The notes beneath the pieces are model-generated. The model made no database searches and was not told where the DNA came from. It saw only the letters and a list, made by a program, of their open reading frames with translations. Below are positions 38,870-51,587 of a stretch of 64,000 bases of DNA, piece by piece. Made by a program: the position numbers and the translations under genes. The stretch is taken from assembly GCF_002994745.2 (NCBI RefSeq), contig NC_037093.1, positions 33,643,884 to 33,707,883 on the forward strand, in the 5' to 3' direction. The stretch comes from Rosa chinensis (taxonomy: Eukaryota > Streptophyta > Magnoliopsida > Rosales > Rosaceae). Every line of letters starts with the position of its first letter. Within the stretch, counting starts at the first letter, position 1.

Positions 38870-39020
38870 GACGGAAAGAATATGTCGTAGCCATTGAGGG
38901 CATATTTATGCGACGGCGACACCATGCCGTGGTAAATAATTTTTCTCCTTGCGACCCCACATTTGCTGTAGCGAATTTTAGATCAATGGCGACGGCATTC
39001 TCACGCCGACGTTAACTGGT
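38870..39020. repeat. Right subterminal GCGACGG repeat array of the CACTA element
   Basis: Copies of GCGACGG and its complement recur up to 30 bp from the right TIR, mirroring 28540-28795. Confidence 0.8.
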
Positions 39021-39051
39021 GAAGCCAAATGAATTCTTTTTTGTAGTGGGA

Positions 39052-39118
39052 GATCCCTGTCGAATTTGCATCTGGGAAGAACACAATTGATCTTCTGAGT
39101 CTGACTGTTGGGCTTCAG
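39052..39118 (+). pseudogene. Beta-galactosidase pseudogene, rest of the exon split by CACTA
   Basis: After removal of the insert and one gga copy, the frame runs from KVSM at 28510 into EIPVEFASGKNTIDLLSL and TVGLQ, the conserved beta-sandwich block of plant GH35 enzymes. A donor lies at 39119 (cag|gtttgg). I see no later exons beyond this point. Confidence 0.92.
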
Positions 39119-39149
39119 GTTTGGATAACTGATACTGCAAAACCTGTAA

Positions 39150-39214
39150 AGATTTTCATGCTGCCGCATAACTCAGATTTTCATGCTGCCGCATAACTCA
39201 AGATTTTCATGCAA
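39150..39214 (+). repeat. 25-bp tandem repeat, two full copies and a third partial
   Basis: AGATTTTCATGCTGCCGCAT plus AACTC is repeated exactly at 39150-39174 and 39175-39199. A partial third copy follows, in the former intron of the beta-galactosidase gene. Confidence 0.9.
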
Positions 39215-40892
39215 CCATGTTTATTGCCAAGTGGATATTGATATGTGTAGGAGCCATCGTGTATGTTTTTGGAAAGCATTTTCTACTTGTGTGATAAATA
39301 TCACATGATATTGCATATGCGCACATGTTTTTGGAACAATCATCTGCTTTTGATTCATGTTCTTGGAATGCTTTCTTTGTTAATTTGGTAGATTAATTAT
39401 CTAGTTTGGATATTTGGATGTACTTGAAAAATGAAAATTGTCAGTTACACTAATGATATGGACCACTGTGGTTTTATTTGGTAATATGTAATGTTTCTGT
39501 GGTAATATATATGGAGCATTATTTCTGGAAAAATATTCCAGGCTATGTATAACATAATGAACAAACAGCAGTTCACAACAACTTTTTGAGAACCAAGCTC
39601 AGACAACAAATCATATATTACTGACACAACTAGTTTATAATGCTCACACAGTGGTTGATAAAAAGAATATGTTATCTCAATTCTCCTCACACAATTTGTT
39701 AAGGCAGTCTCAGTTGTCTGAGTTTCACTCATACAACACAATACAAAACAATGTGTTGTATGATTGTAAAGGGTTCAAAATTAAGGATTCTCTTACTACA
39801 GTCATTGGTTGTTAGTCAATTTGATTACAATAATCATACCACAACTAACCAAATATATTTGTTGTGTGAACTGACAACTAACAACAAAAGAAAAAATATT
39901 ATGTTGTATGAGATAACCAACACAAGGAAAAATAACTTTGTTGTCTGAATGAACCAAAACACAACAGCTACAATTCTGAGTATTATTTCTGCATGACCAT
40001 GTCAATGCCGTGGCATCCCCACGCATGCCATGCTAGGCACATGCCTGCGCAAAATTAGCATAACAGAAATAGCTAGTCTATTGAGCTAATGATCCATGTG
40101 TAATGACGAAATCACCGTTATGTGATTTCCTAATCACACAACACCAAGATAATCGACGGTTAGGCTGGTCGTGATACAATAGTTTTTCACCGTTGTGTGT
40201 TGACATTTTGTAGTAGTGAATGTTTTACTATTTTAGTATGGTTGAAATTTTGCAGAGTTACTTATCAAATTAGAATTTAAAAGATTGATGGTTCCAACTG
40301 TTGAAATCTATGGTGTTAACCTTACTTTATTTAAAAATAGCGCCATATCCGTGAGATGAACGTGGTTGTTGAAATAAGGAGAATCTGAGAGTTTTTTTCT
40401 TATTCACTTTCTCAATTTTATTTTATTTTACCATAATAATTATTTTAAATAATCTCACTTGAGTTTTCATTTTTATTCTAAATGGTATTATAGGTACTAG
40501 CATTATACCCATGCGATGCCAGAGTAATAAGTAAGAACTTGATTTGTTTTGGTCTCAAATTTCTATAACTAAATACAATAAAATTTAGAAAACTACTTGC
40601 AGTAATTTTTGGATTGAAATTATGTTTCTCACTCACTCTTTTTTCTTTTTCTAATTTTTTTTATTTGATTTTGGTATTTTACTATAATGACATCTTAGGT
40701 TAATTAATTTATTTCATTTTCACAGGGCATATATGGCAATCTAAATTTTAGTGAAGCCTTTAACACCAAAAGAAGGGCCTCCCTTTATGGGTAAGGCTAT
40801 GATATTTTAATATTTCTTATACATCAACTATTTTTACCACTTTAAGGACTCATTTTACCACTTTAAGGCAATTGTATGTATGTTATACATTA
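39215..40892. other. Intergenic stretch with transposon-end-like motif
   Basis: No gene. Around 39480-40218 there are repeated CAACA/TGTTG motifs, and the right edge ends TTTTGTAGTAGTG (40218), like the inverted end of a CACTA-type element. I found no matching left end, so it may be a truncated element. A stretch at 40736-40790 is repeated at 41871-41930. Confidence 0.45.
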
Positions 40893-41930
40893 GAGAAGTT
40901 TTAAATACACACCCCAAATTACTTAATACACACTCCATACTGAATACACCACCCGTTTAATTTCTCATTCTAATATTTTACTAAATACACAACCCAAAGT
41001 ACCTAAAATATCCTTAATCTCAAAAATCATGAAATATCCTATTATTAATTTGACTATATTAAGGCTACTATTTAATATGATTAGTATATTCTAGTATATT
41101 AATTGATGTTTTGTAAATAACCATATTGATTACTTGTGTTAGTTATTAAGAAATCCATAAAGATTTATTATTGTTCCCTTTAAATAGAAATAGGTTTTGT
41201 ATTATTTGAGTTCTCATCCAGCAAACACCATGTTGATCAAGTATAAAATTCTGAGTTGAATATTTAACCAAAACTATATCAGTAGTTTCTCCACAATGGC
41301 AGAACTACAAAGTTGTTATTAGAGGGGCCAAAAAAATTGACAATTACAAAGTTTTTTCACCCGTGATGTTTTATGTTAGAAAATAAATGGATTAATCATA
41401 TCTCTTAAGAAAGAAAAAAAGGAAATTAACTAAAAAATGGGAGTAAAGTGATCAGTTTTAAAAACATTTAATGCCATTGATTTTGAAATTCTAATTATTA
41501 TGGTTTCTAACCTCAATTAATTACAATTTATTTAAGGAAAATTAAATTAGATAGTTTCTAACTTTATTCTTGTATTAAATTAGGAGGCCATGTATAGAAA
41601 TTTGTTGCTTTTATCTAACTATTTATACATAAATAGAATAATATATATGAGGAAAATATGACTATTTTTTTGTTTTCTAATGCATAGATGTCTATTTTTG
41701 TCATTTAACCTACCTATAAAATTTAATTTGAAATATAAAATAATAGGGATGTGTATCAAGTGATTAGGGGTGTGTATTAAAATTTCTCTATACATTAATA
41801 CATTGTAAAATTTCCCCTCCAGTTACAGTAGTAGAGATTAATTAATTAATTAATTTCATTTTCCCCGGGCATATATGGCAATCTAAATTTTGGTGAAGCC
41901 TTTGACACCAAAAGAAGGGCCTCCATCTAT
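40736..41930 (+). repeat. Direct repeat of about 60 bp flanking a MITE
   Basis: GGCATATATGGCAATCTAAA through AAAGAAGGGCCTCC occurs at 40736-40790 and again at 41871-41925 with three or four differences. The MULE-type MITE at 40893-41788 sits between the copies. Confidence 0.8.
40893..41788. mobile_element. Non-autonomous MULE/MITE, 896 bp
   Basis: A perfect 9-bp target duplication tatacatta flanks it (40884-40892 and 41789-41797). The terminal inverted repeats are about 45 bp (left GAGAAGTTTTAAATACACAC; right, inverted, GAGAAATTTTAATACACACC). It is AT-rich with no coding capacity. Confidence 0.9.
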
Positions 41931-41941
41931 AATAGTAGTGA

Positions 41942-42331
41942 TGTTAGTGCAATGTTTAATTGATTGGCATTTCCTACGCACAACAACCAAAAGTCATGTT
42001 TTCATTTAATAGCTTTCTACTCTTGGATCTGTAGAAGAATGGAATGCTTCAATCTTCATGCACAACTCTCATCAATCATGTATGTCTTGCATACATGTGC
42101 ATGCTTGTAAAGTGGTTAGGACTAAACTTGCCATTAAATCCTATTATAGGATGTGATCCTCTTTTCAATCCTATTGTACTGATCTGCGAATTTTCATATG
42201 GTTTTATCCAAAGCATTCAAACTTTCTTAAATTGGTTTATGGGCTTTTCTAAATGATAATTCTATTTTAATCCATGCTTTTTAAAAGACGTCATAAATCC
42301 CATGTACATCAGAATCCCTAGCTCATACTCT

Positions 42332-42381
<50 letters not shown>

Positions 42382-42530
42382 TCTCTTACGGTTGTTCAAG
42401 GTGTGGAACATAGCAGAATATTTGGTCGTTGCCTTCTTGAGAGTTTTCTGTCTTTATCTTCAGAAAGCATTGAGCTCAAGTTTCATGTGAGAATCCTTCA
42501 TAAGCTGTTCCTTATTTAGCTTTTGAAGGA
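41942..42530 (+). repeat. 5' LTR of SIRE-like copia element, left part
   Basis: It starts TGTTAGTGCAATG and matches 7809-8365 of the solo LTR, except for an expanded TA microsatellite at 42334-42378. The LTR is interrupted after GAAGGA and resumes at 58768. The upstream 5 bp are agtga; the matching downstream flank is outside the window or lost. Confidence 0.9.
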
Positions 42531-44708
42531 TGATACGCCTAAATTAAGCGCACAAAATTACCCTGCAAAAGACAATTGTTAGTATAGGATAAGCAGGGAT
42601 CGTTCAGTCCGGAGATTGAGGGTACTTTCACAAATTTCGTTAATTGAACAAAACTATATAAAAAATAAAATAAAGAAAAAAAAGTTGACGCAAAAACTAA
42701 ATGAAAGGGGGGGGGGGGGGGGTTTAGGGTTTGAAAACGCAGACAATAATAAAAGGAAGAAAACGTTGCAATTTTTAGGGTTTCTAAATCAGATGTATGG
42801 AGGTTGAGAACTTTGTAACCCACCACTAGTTATGGTCAGAGAAAGACAATTTAACCTAATCTTCAATTACTATGGCATGTGAATGAAACCAATCAAGAAC
42901 TTTAGGATTGCCGCTAAAGCCTTATTTTTCCTGAAATTACTTAGAAATGTGAACGCACTGCATCCTAAGCTTGCTTATATGCAATCAAGGTGTAGAACGC
43001 TACCCTATCAAAATAACTCATTAAGTACACATAAACACATTAAGCTTTTTGGAAAGATTGATTTTAGAGTACAAAACTAGTGAGGAACGCCATCCTAGAA
43101 TGCCTTCTATTTGTTTGATTTCACCTAACATGTAGGCTTTACTACTTTAGTGTTTTAAGATCATGAACGCACTGCACCTTAAAACTAGCTCATATTTTAG
43201 GTGATCAATCTAAGACGTAAACATATAAAAGATTTTATAAAACAAAACCAAACAAAGCATTCACAATACCTTGTAATCAAAAAAGAGATTCAAAAGCTAA
43301 AAATCCATCACATAACTAGGGTTTCATACTAGTTCTCAACAAAGACAATTACTCGCTCATGGTCTGGAAATCCAAAAACGTATACATAAAATTGAAAAGT
43401 ACAAAAGGAATAAACCGTAGAGGGCAGTAGATATCACGGTCTCACTTTGAATATTCTTCAAGAAAGCTTGAGGCGTCTTCAAAGCAAGAGCACGACATGA
43501 TGGTGGAGGATGATCTTATGAAAGACGGAGGCTGCGACTTCCTCTTGGGGTAGGGATTTCGTGAGCTATGATGAGGAGAGAGTATGGAGGTGAGGTTTCT
43601 GATTTAGGGCAGAAGATGGAGTGTATGTGGTATAGAAAAACGTGGAGGAGGCCCTTTATATAGGAGTTACAAGTTCAAGGCTTCCTCTTGAAGTTAGGTC
43701 AAGTTTTTCCTTCTCCAATTGGAATTCCTCTTCGTTGGACTTCTAGATCTTTCACAGCTCATATGGGATGTTTACAACTCAGAAAATAATCCCCAAGAAG
43801 CCTCAAAACAATCTTCCAAGAGATACGAAAGGTAACTGCGCGAAACTTCCTTTTCCTGCCTCAATTAGGATAGCCTCTATAGCCCATCTTTTGAATAGGT
43901 TCCACCTCAAATTTCAACGTGATTTTTAGGCAGGTAAAAGTCTTGATGTTGATCTTCAAAATCGTGCAAAAAACTTATAGAAAGCTTCCCAACTCGTTGC
44001 CCATAAACAGCCTTGAAAAGTCTTCAAAATAAAGTCTGTCAGAAATTTCCAGATTTTCCTTATTTTCTTGTCAATGTGACTGGCTTTTAAAATGACCTTG
44101 TAGCAATCTTTCTGAAAGTTTGTTGATCCTACGATTCCCTATGACATCAAATCCTTAAGTCCAATCTACAAAATTCCAGAAGACTCTCCAATAACATCTC
44201 CAAAAGATGCCTAAAAAATTCTTCGCAGATAAGACTGTTGGAGAGAACTGCTCGAAATGCCTACTTTGTGCAACGTTTCTGACTTCATCCTTGATTCTTC
44301 TGACCGCTGCTTTCGCTCCAGTTGTAGTACAACATCTGATATTCAAATGTAGCCAAGAATTCCTGCCAATGTCCACTCGAGAGAGATATCTTCAAAATGG
44401 CTCCCAAATACATAAGAAAATAAGGCAGATTCCAGTTTCCAGATTTTGCTTCTCGACAACTATTTTGCACGAATTTTTCCACAAGCTTTCTTTCTTGTTT
44501 CTGACCATGTAAATGGTCATATTTCATCTTTTGCATCACTACTATACAGCAGAACCTTAACTTCCCCCAATTGAACTCCTATTTCTCCACGGTTGCTCCA
44601 CAAAACTGCTAAGAAAATAACAAAGTTAGTTTGATATTTTTAACGAAATAACTAAGCAAAAGTGGAAAGGGTTAAACTATAAATTTGTCGCATTTTACGC
44701 TCCTATCA
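42531..44708 (+). mobile_element. TGATA...TATCA element (2,178 bp), probable solo LTR, inserted in the copia LTR
   Basis: It begins TGATACGCCTAAATTAAGCG and ends GCTCCTATCA. A 5-bp target duplication aagga flanks it (42526-42530; right copy 58768-58772, displaced by the CACTA insertion). TG...CA ends and a 5-bp duplication fit a solo LTR. The ends are also weakly inverted-repeat-like. No coding region was seen. A poly-G run lies at about 42708-42721. Confidence 0.8.
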
Positions 44709-44735
44709 AACACTACAACAAATCTGAGAATTAAT

Positions 44736-44945
44736 GACCAAATCATAGTGACCAACTTATAGGTGGTCATTAATAGAATAGAACTAGTGACCAACATTAT
44801 TCATTGGTCATTAAAATAGTTGGCGCCAGATTTTTTAGAACTCCCGCCTAATTATTATTTTGCAGTGACCAAATGTTTAATTAATAGTGACCAGCTTAGG
44901 TTTGGCCACTACGAGTTTTAATAACACTTGCACTTAGTGACCAAC
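44736..44945. repeat. Left subterminal AGTGACCA array of CACTA
   Basis: About six AGTGACCA or TGGTCA motifs follow the left TIR. They match the denser array at the right end. Confidence 0.8.
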
Positions 44946-46445
44946 TAGATCTTTAATGTATTTCAATCGGTGCTTGGCGGTCTCCCAAAATTATAAGTGC
45001 GCTACTCCCAAATTTTCACAAAGCAATCTCCCAAAGTTATAAGCGCCCTATTTCGTGTTCTTCACCTAACTCAGATTCATCTTCTCCTCGTCCACTCCTA
45101 TTGCGTTCTTCACCTTCCATCTTCTCCTCCACTCATATCCGCTCCCTGCTTAAAGACGAGGTACTCCTCCTCCTTCCTTGGTTTGAATTGTGTGAAATGG
45201 CTTCGTTTGTGATTTTGGGTTGAGCTATTTGACTTTCGATTTGGTTTTTTTTTTGGCAATCAAATTGACTTTGGGGGTTTGAATAGAGAGGTTTCGTGAA
45301 GTAATTCGGTACTCAATTTAAATTTAGGGTTATGGTTGTTTGAGTTTTGATTTGATTTTCCTTATTTGTAATGATTAGGTTGCTGGGCTTTTCATATTTC
45401 TAGTTCAAGGTTCAGCTGGAGACGATAAGAAGGATTGGCTTTTTGTATTTCTGGCAAGTAACATATATATTCAAGTCAAAAATAAGGTTGCTTATTGTTT
45501 TTGATTGTGTTATGAAGTTTTTCATTGTTCTTGTGGTGTGGAACAGAATCAAGGGCTTCGGGAGAGTCAATTCAGCTCATTTTGGGTGAATAGGAATCAG
45601 AAGATTTTGGATTGGCTATTGTATGAATCGTCTGCTATTATATGTCTCCAGGTAATCTTTGTGTACCCTTTTGCTCTTTTGTGCTGAATTTCTGTCTAAA
45701 CTGAAAAAAGTGAACTTTTTAGTTTCTGTCCAACTATATGTGCTTAATAGACCATTTTTTGTAAAATTAGGAGTTCTGGGTTGGAAATGAAGAATTTGTG
45801 TATATGTACCTGAAGAGGCTTGGTGATGCTGGCTATGGTACCTTCAAGCTTGCCCGAACTAACAACCGTGGAGATGGTATGTTGTTACCTTTAATCGGTC
45901 CCTTTCCCCCTCGGTTCAAACTTTAGACACATTGGACTTGTTTGGCATCATTCCTTTTGCTGTTAAATTTGGTAAACTTATAATCTTATTGCTTTTTCAA
46001 CTTTAGTTTAGCTGTATAAGTAACTGGAAGTTCTAATTAAACATGTACGTAATCCTTAACACATGTAGTTTAATTTGATGGATTCATGTTTTACGTAGTT
46101 ACATAGGTTTCTACCATCAATAATCTATAAATCATTTATTTCTATGATTGTTGTCATGAACTGATGACTTAGAAGTTACTTACTTTTGACTTGAATATAT
46201 ATGTTACTTGCCATGCCAGTAGTAACATACTCTTATTCTAATTGAAATGAATGAAAGGATTGGCTGGTTATATAATTGAAATAAATAATGGAATTAATAT
46301 ATGTTGAAGGAACTAATAAGATTTTGACCCTTGAAGCTATAAGACAAGTGAATGTAAAGTGTTCAACAGCTTTTTATTATTTGAGGTTCAAGAGTTGTAA
46401 ACTACATTTGAGTAACAAGACACACTTTAGAGTGCATGCAGATTA
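44946..46445 (+). other. CACTA left region, probable leader/introns of the transposase transcript
   Basis: CT-rich leader-like text lies at 45030-45170, followed by a gt donor. An exon-like piece at about 45771-45878 reads EFWVGNEEFVYMYLKRLGDA then GYGTFKLAR with splice-like flanks; I do not recognise its family. No long ORF. Confidence 0.35.
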
Positions 46446-49400
46446 TACTAGTACAAGAATGTTGATAGACATCAGCTAAACACTGATGTCTATTTCAGTA
46501 AGCAACCGATGTCTCGTTAAGTGATGTCTAATGTCATGCATTTAGACATCGAGTTTTGCCCCATGTCTACATCATATTTAGACAACACAGATTTACAAGA
46601 AAATGATGTCCTGTATATACTACAAACCCATCACTACCTAGAATTATCGATGTCTAAGCACCAACTTCTGATGTCTGACATTACTTTAACATCAGCGAGT
46701 TTTTCACCTAATGTGTAATCCTGAAACCAAATTAGTGTTTTGCTTATATTTGATGTCTAAGAAGAATTTGACATAAGTTATTTACTAGTTTCTGTTTACA
46801 TATGCATCTTTACACCAATAACTGCAATTAAATCTATTGTTATCTAGTCTTTGGGCATCCCTTTGTAACTTAAATTTTTACTGTAGAAATAATATAACTT
46901 TTGTACTTCAAGATGAGATTAATACAACCATTTACATACTAAGAGAGCATTTCTTATTGCTCAGATTAAAAACAGACTAACAGTAAATTGAGATTAATAA
47001 GAAATATGATTTATTAGCATAAAAAAACAAATACAATAAAGAGGGGGACATAAGGCCTTACCTCTTAGTACAAAAAACAAAAACAACTTGCATAATGGGA
47101 AGCAATAAAAGTTCAATTGATCAAAATTAAATATCTTGGCTATCGAAATCAAGTTGGTACCCAAGAATTAATATAATTAAAATGTTACATGAATATGTAA
47201 GCACCTTTGGAATGAGAGAAGAACAGCTCTTCCTTGCACAAAACAGAGCAGAAAATCCTCTTGCAAATCCAACAGAACAGCAACCCCTCCTTGCATTATC
47301 CCGTGAAACCAATGCAACAAGTAAAATAATGTCTAAACACATAAGCTTAGGAATAGATGCGAGAAAACAAACATCTAATATTTAATGACCAAAAGTACCA
47401 TTAAGGCTACCTTGCCAAGGACATTCTTAGCAATTCAAGAAACAAAACAAAAAAAAAAAATGCTTTTGTTAAAGTTCTCAAACTCAGTATGTTAGAGGAA
47501 GCTCAATTTCACTCCATAGCATAATTCTTATCGCCTTATTTAGTTAAACCCACAAAAAGAAGTTAGTTAAATTAAAAATGATTAAGAAGAAAGTGTTTAA
47601 AACTTATACAAATTACAGATAACATAATAATTTATGGGTATAAATCGTCTATTGATTCAGCAAATCCATATATAACTTGTGGAGAGATCTCTCCGTTAGG
47701 AACAACTATTTATGGGTGAAATGTGTTGTCATCAAGTAAGTGTATGCAGCACAGTAACAAGCATAATGCATCATGTATTTCTTTATAACCATGTTTGATC
47801 AAGTAATAAAAGGAAAACTAGTGAAGATATTTATGTTCCTTTAACTGACTGATCAAAATTAAAGTTATGTGACCAACTAATTCTTTGGTTTATGATTTAC
47901 TTTTAGATTGAAGTTTTACCTCTTCCTCAATCAGGTGATGTCTATTAAGAGATTTGTAGTAGTATAGGTTTGTATATTTGCATGCAATATGTCCTTTGTG
48001 GGATGCATGTACAGTATTAATTTTTTTTTTCCAAGTTTTCACCAATTTGCATTATTGTGTTTTGAACTTCAAATTACCTTGGTTTTGTTTTTTTAGTATT
48101 TGTTTTGAGTCAAATTGACTCATAAAATCTGCTCCTTAGGAACCAATAAACTATCTCTGATGGCATGTTGATCAAATAAACTACGTTCACCATTTTTCCT
48201 TGGATGTGAGATATAGATAATTCCACTTCTAGTGCTTTGCTTCGGATATATACTACAACAAATTTGATGGACATCAGTTAAAGACTGATGTCTTTTTTTG
48301 TAAGCAACCGATGTCTCGTTAAGTGATGTCTAATATGGTGATTTTAGACATCGGTTTAAACCTTATGTCAATAGAATACTTAGACACCAGATTTCTGAAA
48401 GAAACTAATGTCCCATATATAACAAAGATCATTACTACTTGAAACTTTGATGTCTAAACCTCAATTTTTGATGCCTAACACTGCTTTAACATCAACACAT
48501 TTTTTAGACCTGATGTAAAAGGTAAAATATGACATCAGTTTTATACCTTTCTTTGATGTCTAAAATGAATTAGACATCATTGTTTTCTTAGTTTGTGTTT
48601 TTTGATATCACTCTTTTAGAATAATCTGATGTGGAATAGAGATTGAACTTCAGTTTTAACTCTAGAATCATTGTCTTTTTCACTTATAATATAATCATTC
48701 ACAACAAATCATTGCTTGCATTATAACATAGGAGACCAAAAATGAATTTAAAGTACCTAAAGATTAAAAACCAATATCGATATTTTGATTATTACCAAAG
48801 TTAAAGAGTACATTGGAGGAGGGGGAGACAAAGCCTTACCTCCTAGTAGGAACAAAAATAATAACATAACCAGTTACTGAAGTTACAAGAACATATACTA
48901 TTTTTGTTTGGAAGATACAAGACCATATTACTATGGATAGCATGAAATAAACATTTTGACGAAACCAAAATTGAAAACTTGGGTGTCCAAATCATATTGC
49001 GATAACTCACAAACTTGCATATCTTCTTAGCAATTTAAACTTCATCATCTGAAATCCAACCAATTGCCAGTGATATCAACCCTTAACAAAATCTGCAAGT
49101 TGTAAAGCAACACAGCCACTCATTGAAATATATACATATATATATATATATATTTTGAGTAATGTATGTAATGTGACCATATGAATGGTCTAATCATTGT
49201 CCGCCATCTACTTGATTCCAAAATCATATTCATGTAATCAAGTCTATATAGTTCCTTTTTTAGATTAAAAAATTATATAAAATAGAAAACCTGAAGAAAT
49301 TACCACGGGAGATAGTCTAGGTCTCCAGGACATTGATCTGCAAAGACTCATTTGATAGATCAATAGTGATAATAAAAAAAATGAAAAAGTAGCATTACTC

Positions 49401-49459
49401 TCCTCAAGATTTAAGAGATACTAGCTATGAAATAATTTACATAAGTTTTCAGCTTCAAC

Positions 49460-49515
<56 letters not shown>

Positions 49516-50793
49516 TTCTATCTGTAAAGACCAAAGCAGAAGTGATAAATTGAATTAAGTAGACAGACATTTAACAAACATCAAGTTGTAAGCTTGAAGC
49601 AGAAAGAGTTACGTCACTCTTCGTTTACTAGAGTTCCCTTATAAAATCTTAGAGCTTATTTAGTAAATGTAATAGGCAATTACCAGACAAAATTAGCACC
49701 TTAATTATGCAAACACTCACTTGAACTTTTGTTTCCATTAGATAAATTACAATATGTACAGTATTCTGTAGCCTTTGTCTTTACTTTGGAGATATTCGAT
49801 CAATGGCTGCCATGCTTCCTGAATGAAGGAATGAGTATGATAAATCTAAGTACCAAAGAACTCAAAACATTTCAAAAACCCATAACCACCCGTCCGCCCC
49901 ACCACCAATAAAAAAAAAAAACAATTACAAGTAACACTACAGCATCCTGTTTTAGAGGCAATGAAAAACTCACTCACCTTTAAAGGAATATTGGATTTTT
50001 TTTCACCACTGCAGGCAATAGTCAGGTGTAAATCCAAGTAGCAAAGGTCAAGTTTGGTGGCAGAAATGGATACCTGTAAAATGTCAACCCAAAAGACAAG
50101 AGTTAGACAATTCCCAAATTCACGAAAACCGAATCCTTAAATCAACATTGTCTTATCCAACCAACCTCTGGTGTATTTGAATCTTTATCAACGTTGAAAA
50201 GCTAGCCCACCAGGTGAACCTAACATTCGATCAACCATACATCACAAATACGGAGAGAGCATCTAGCAGACACCATTCATTTCCCTATAATTGATAGTAG
50301 AGACCATAATTCAACCTTCATATTTCAAATACCAAATTCAAAGGAAAACAAATAAATCTGAAATATGTGATTAAGAAAGACAGATCGATCTAAGAAATAT
50401 TGCCGCAATAAAAAGAAGTATAGGTTCTAAGATAGTAAAAAGCATATGATTTGAAGAAATAGAGAGAGAGAGAGAGAGAGAGAGAGGTGTGTTAAGGGAG
50501 GTTATGGCGAGAGGTCACGAGAGGTTATGGTGAATGTGGGGATTCTTTTTTTTCCCTGAGATAAAGGGATTAAGATTTCCAAAAAATTTAAATGATACAG
50601 CGGCTCAGCTTTTCTTTGAGGTTCTCGAAATTAGTTTTTTTTTTTTTAATATCGGTCAGTATAAGACCCGATGTATATAATTTTATTAGAAATCAAAAGT
50701 ACAAGAATCTGATGTTAAAAAACTTATGACATTGGTTTTTCATTAACCTAATATCTATAAAGTGATGTCTATCAATATATTTGTACTAGTATG
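46446..50793. mobile_element. Cluster of degenerate CACTA-like ends with GATGTCTAA subterminal repeats, nested in CACTA
   Basis: Four related ends are visible. 46446 (ACTAGTACAAGAATGTTGAT) and 48251 (TACTACAACAAATTTGATGG) point right. 47937-47966 and 50770-50793 (inverted TACTAGTACAAATATATTGA) point left. Each is followed inward by repeats of GATGTCTAA/TTAGACATC. This fits either two adjacent elements (about 1.5 and 2.5 kb) or one of about 4.3 kb with internal ends. The ends no longer start with CAC, and target duplications are unclear. Confidence 0.6.
49463..49513 (+). repeat. (TA)n microsatellite
   Basis: About 25 TA units inside the nested cluster. Confidence 0.95.
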
Positions 50794-51587
50794 CATTGCG
50801 AGAACAAAAAAGCTCGATAAGTTGTTTCAGTAAAAATAATTCTCTTTGCCATCTCTTTTGTATTTTTGATATGAACTCTTTTTGTTTCCTTATTATCTTC
50901 TTTCTTTTGGTCTGTTAGCACATCTAGAACTGTCAATATATGGGGTCTTGTTGTGACTTTGATTCTTATGGAGCTAATTGAATAGCTCGATTCAGTGATT
51001 GGTATAGCAGGGACCTCAGGGTATATATTTATGGGCAGTCAATGACTAAACACCTTTCGTAATGGAGGCTAAATCAGTAAATCCTTATCATAATGTACCT
51101 TGGAAAACAGTAATCCGTATATGTACAACTATTATAGCAATAGACATCGCTTAACAATGATTGAATGTTGAACTATGTTTACTAGACTAGAACATATCTT
51201 TCTATTCCTATTCCCTATTCTACAAGAAGTATGATCAAGTGCATTAAAACAAAAAGCTATTACTGTAATATCATTAACTTGTCCAATTTGTGCAGCTTTC
51301 AACTACTGAATAGGAGCCAACAAGTCTCAATATCCAATTTACAAAAGAAGTCTTAAGAAGGTAAGACTTCTTTTGTTATTTCTTATTACAAACTTTGTTT
51401 ATGGTTATCAAACATAGATATGCTCTATCTTATATTAAAATATACTAAAACATAGATATATAGTACTTCTTGGCTAGTATAATCAAAGCAAGATGGTCCT
51501 TTATTGAATAGCTTTCTGTTGAAATTTAGTTGTTATAACTTAGTTTACTGTCTCTTTTCTAATATTTGCTAGAGTTAGTCTGTATCG
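50794..51587 (+). other. Upstream region of the TNP2 gene
   Basis: AT-rich, no coding potential seen. It probably holds the last part of the leader or intron before the transposase start at 51588. Confidence 0.5.

Larger units (their letters stand above)
28511..39048. mobile_element. Non-autonomous CACTA element, 10,538 bp, inside the beta-galactosidase exon
   Basis: The left end reads CACTACAAAAAAAAATTCAA and the right end, inverted, CACTACAAAAAAGAATTCAT. A 3-bp target duplication gga flanks it (28508-28510 and 39049-39051), and the exon frame joins perfectly across it. Both ends carry GCGACGG/CCGTCGC subterminal repeats (28540-28790 and 38870-39020), the usual transposase binding arrays. 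No TNP2 or Transposase_24 frame was found inside. It carries two solo LTRs and gene-like minus-strand pieces. Confidence 0.93.

Noticed and set aside
38604..38960. 118-aa minus-strand ORF
   Set aside because: It runs through a CT microsatellite and CACTA end repeats. No domain and no codon pattern.
40180..40218. Right end of another CACTA element (TTTTGTAGTAGTG)
   Set aside because: No matching left end with a target duplication could be found nearby, so I did not call an element.
42302..42490. ORF made of (IY)n
   Set aside because: Translation of a TA microsatellite inside the copia LTR.
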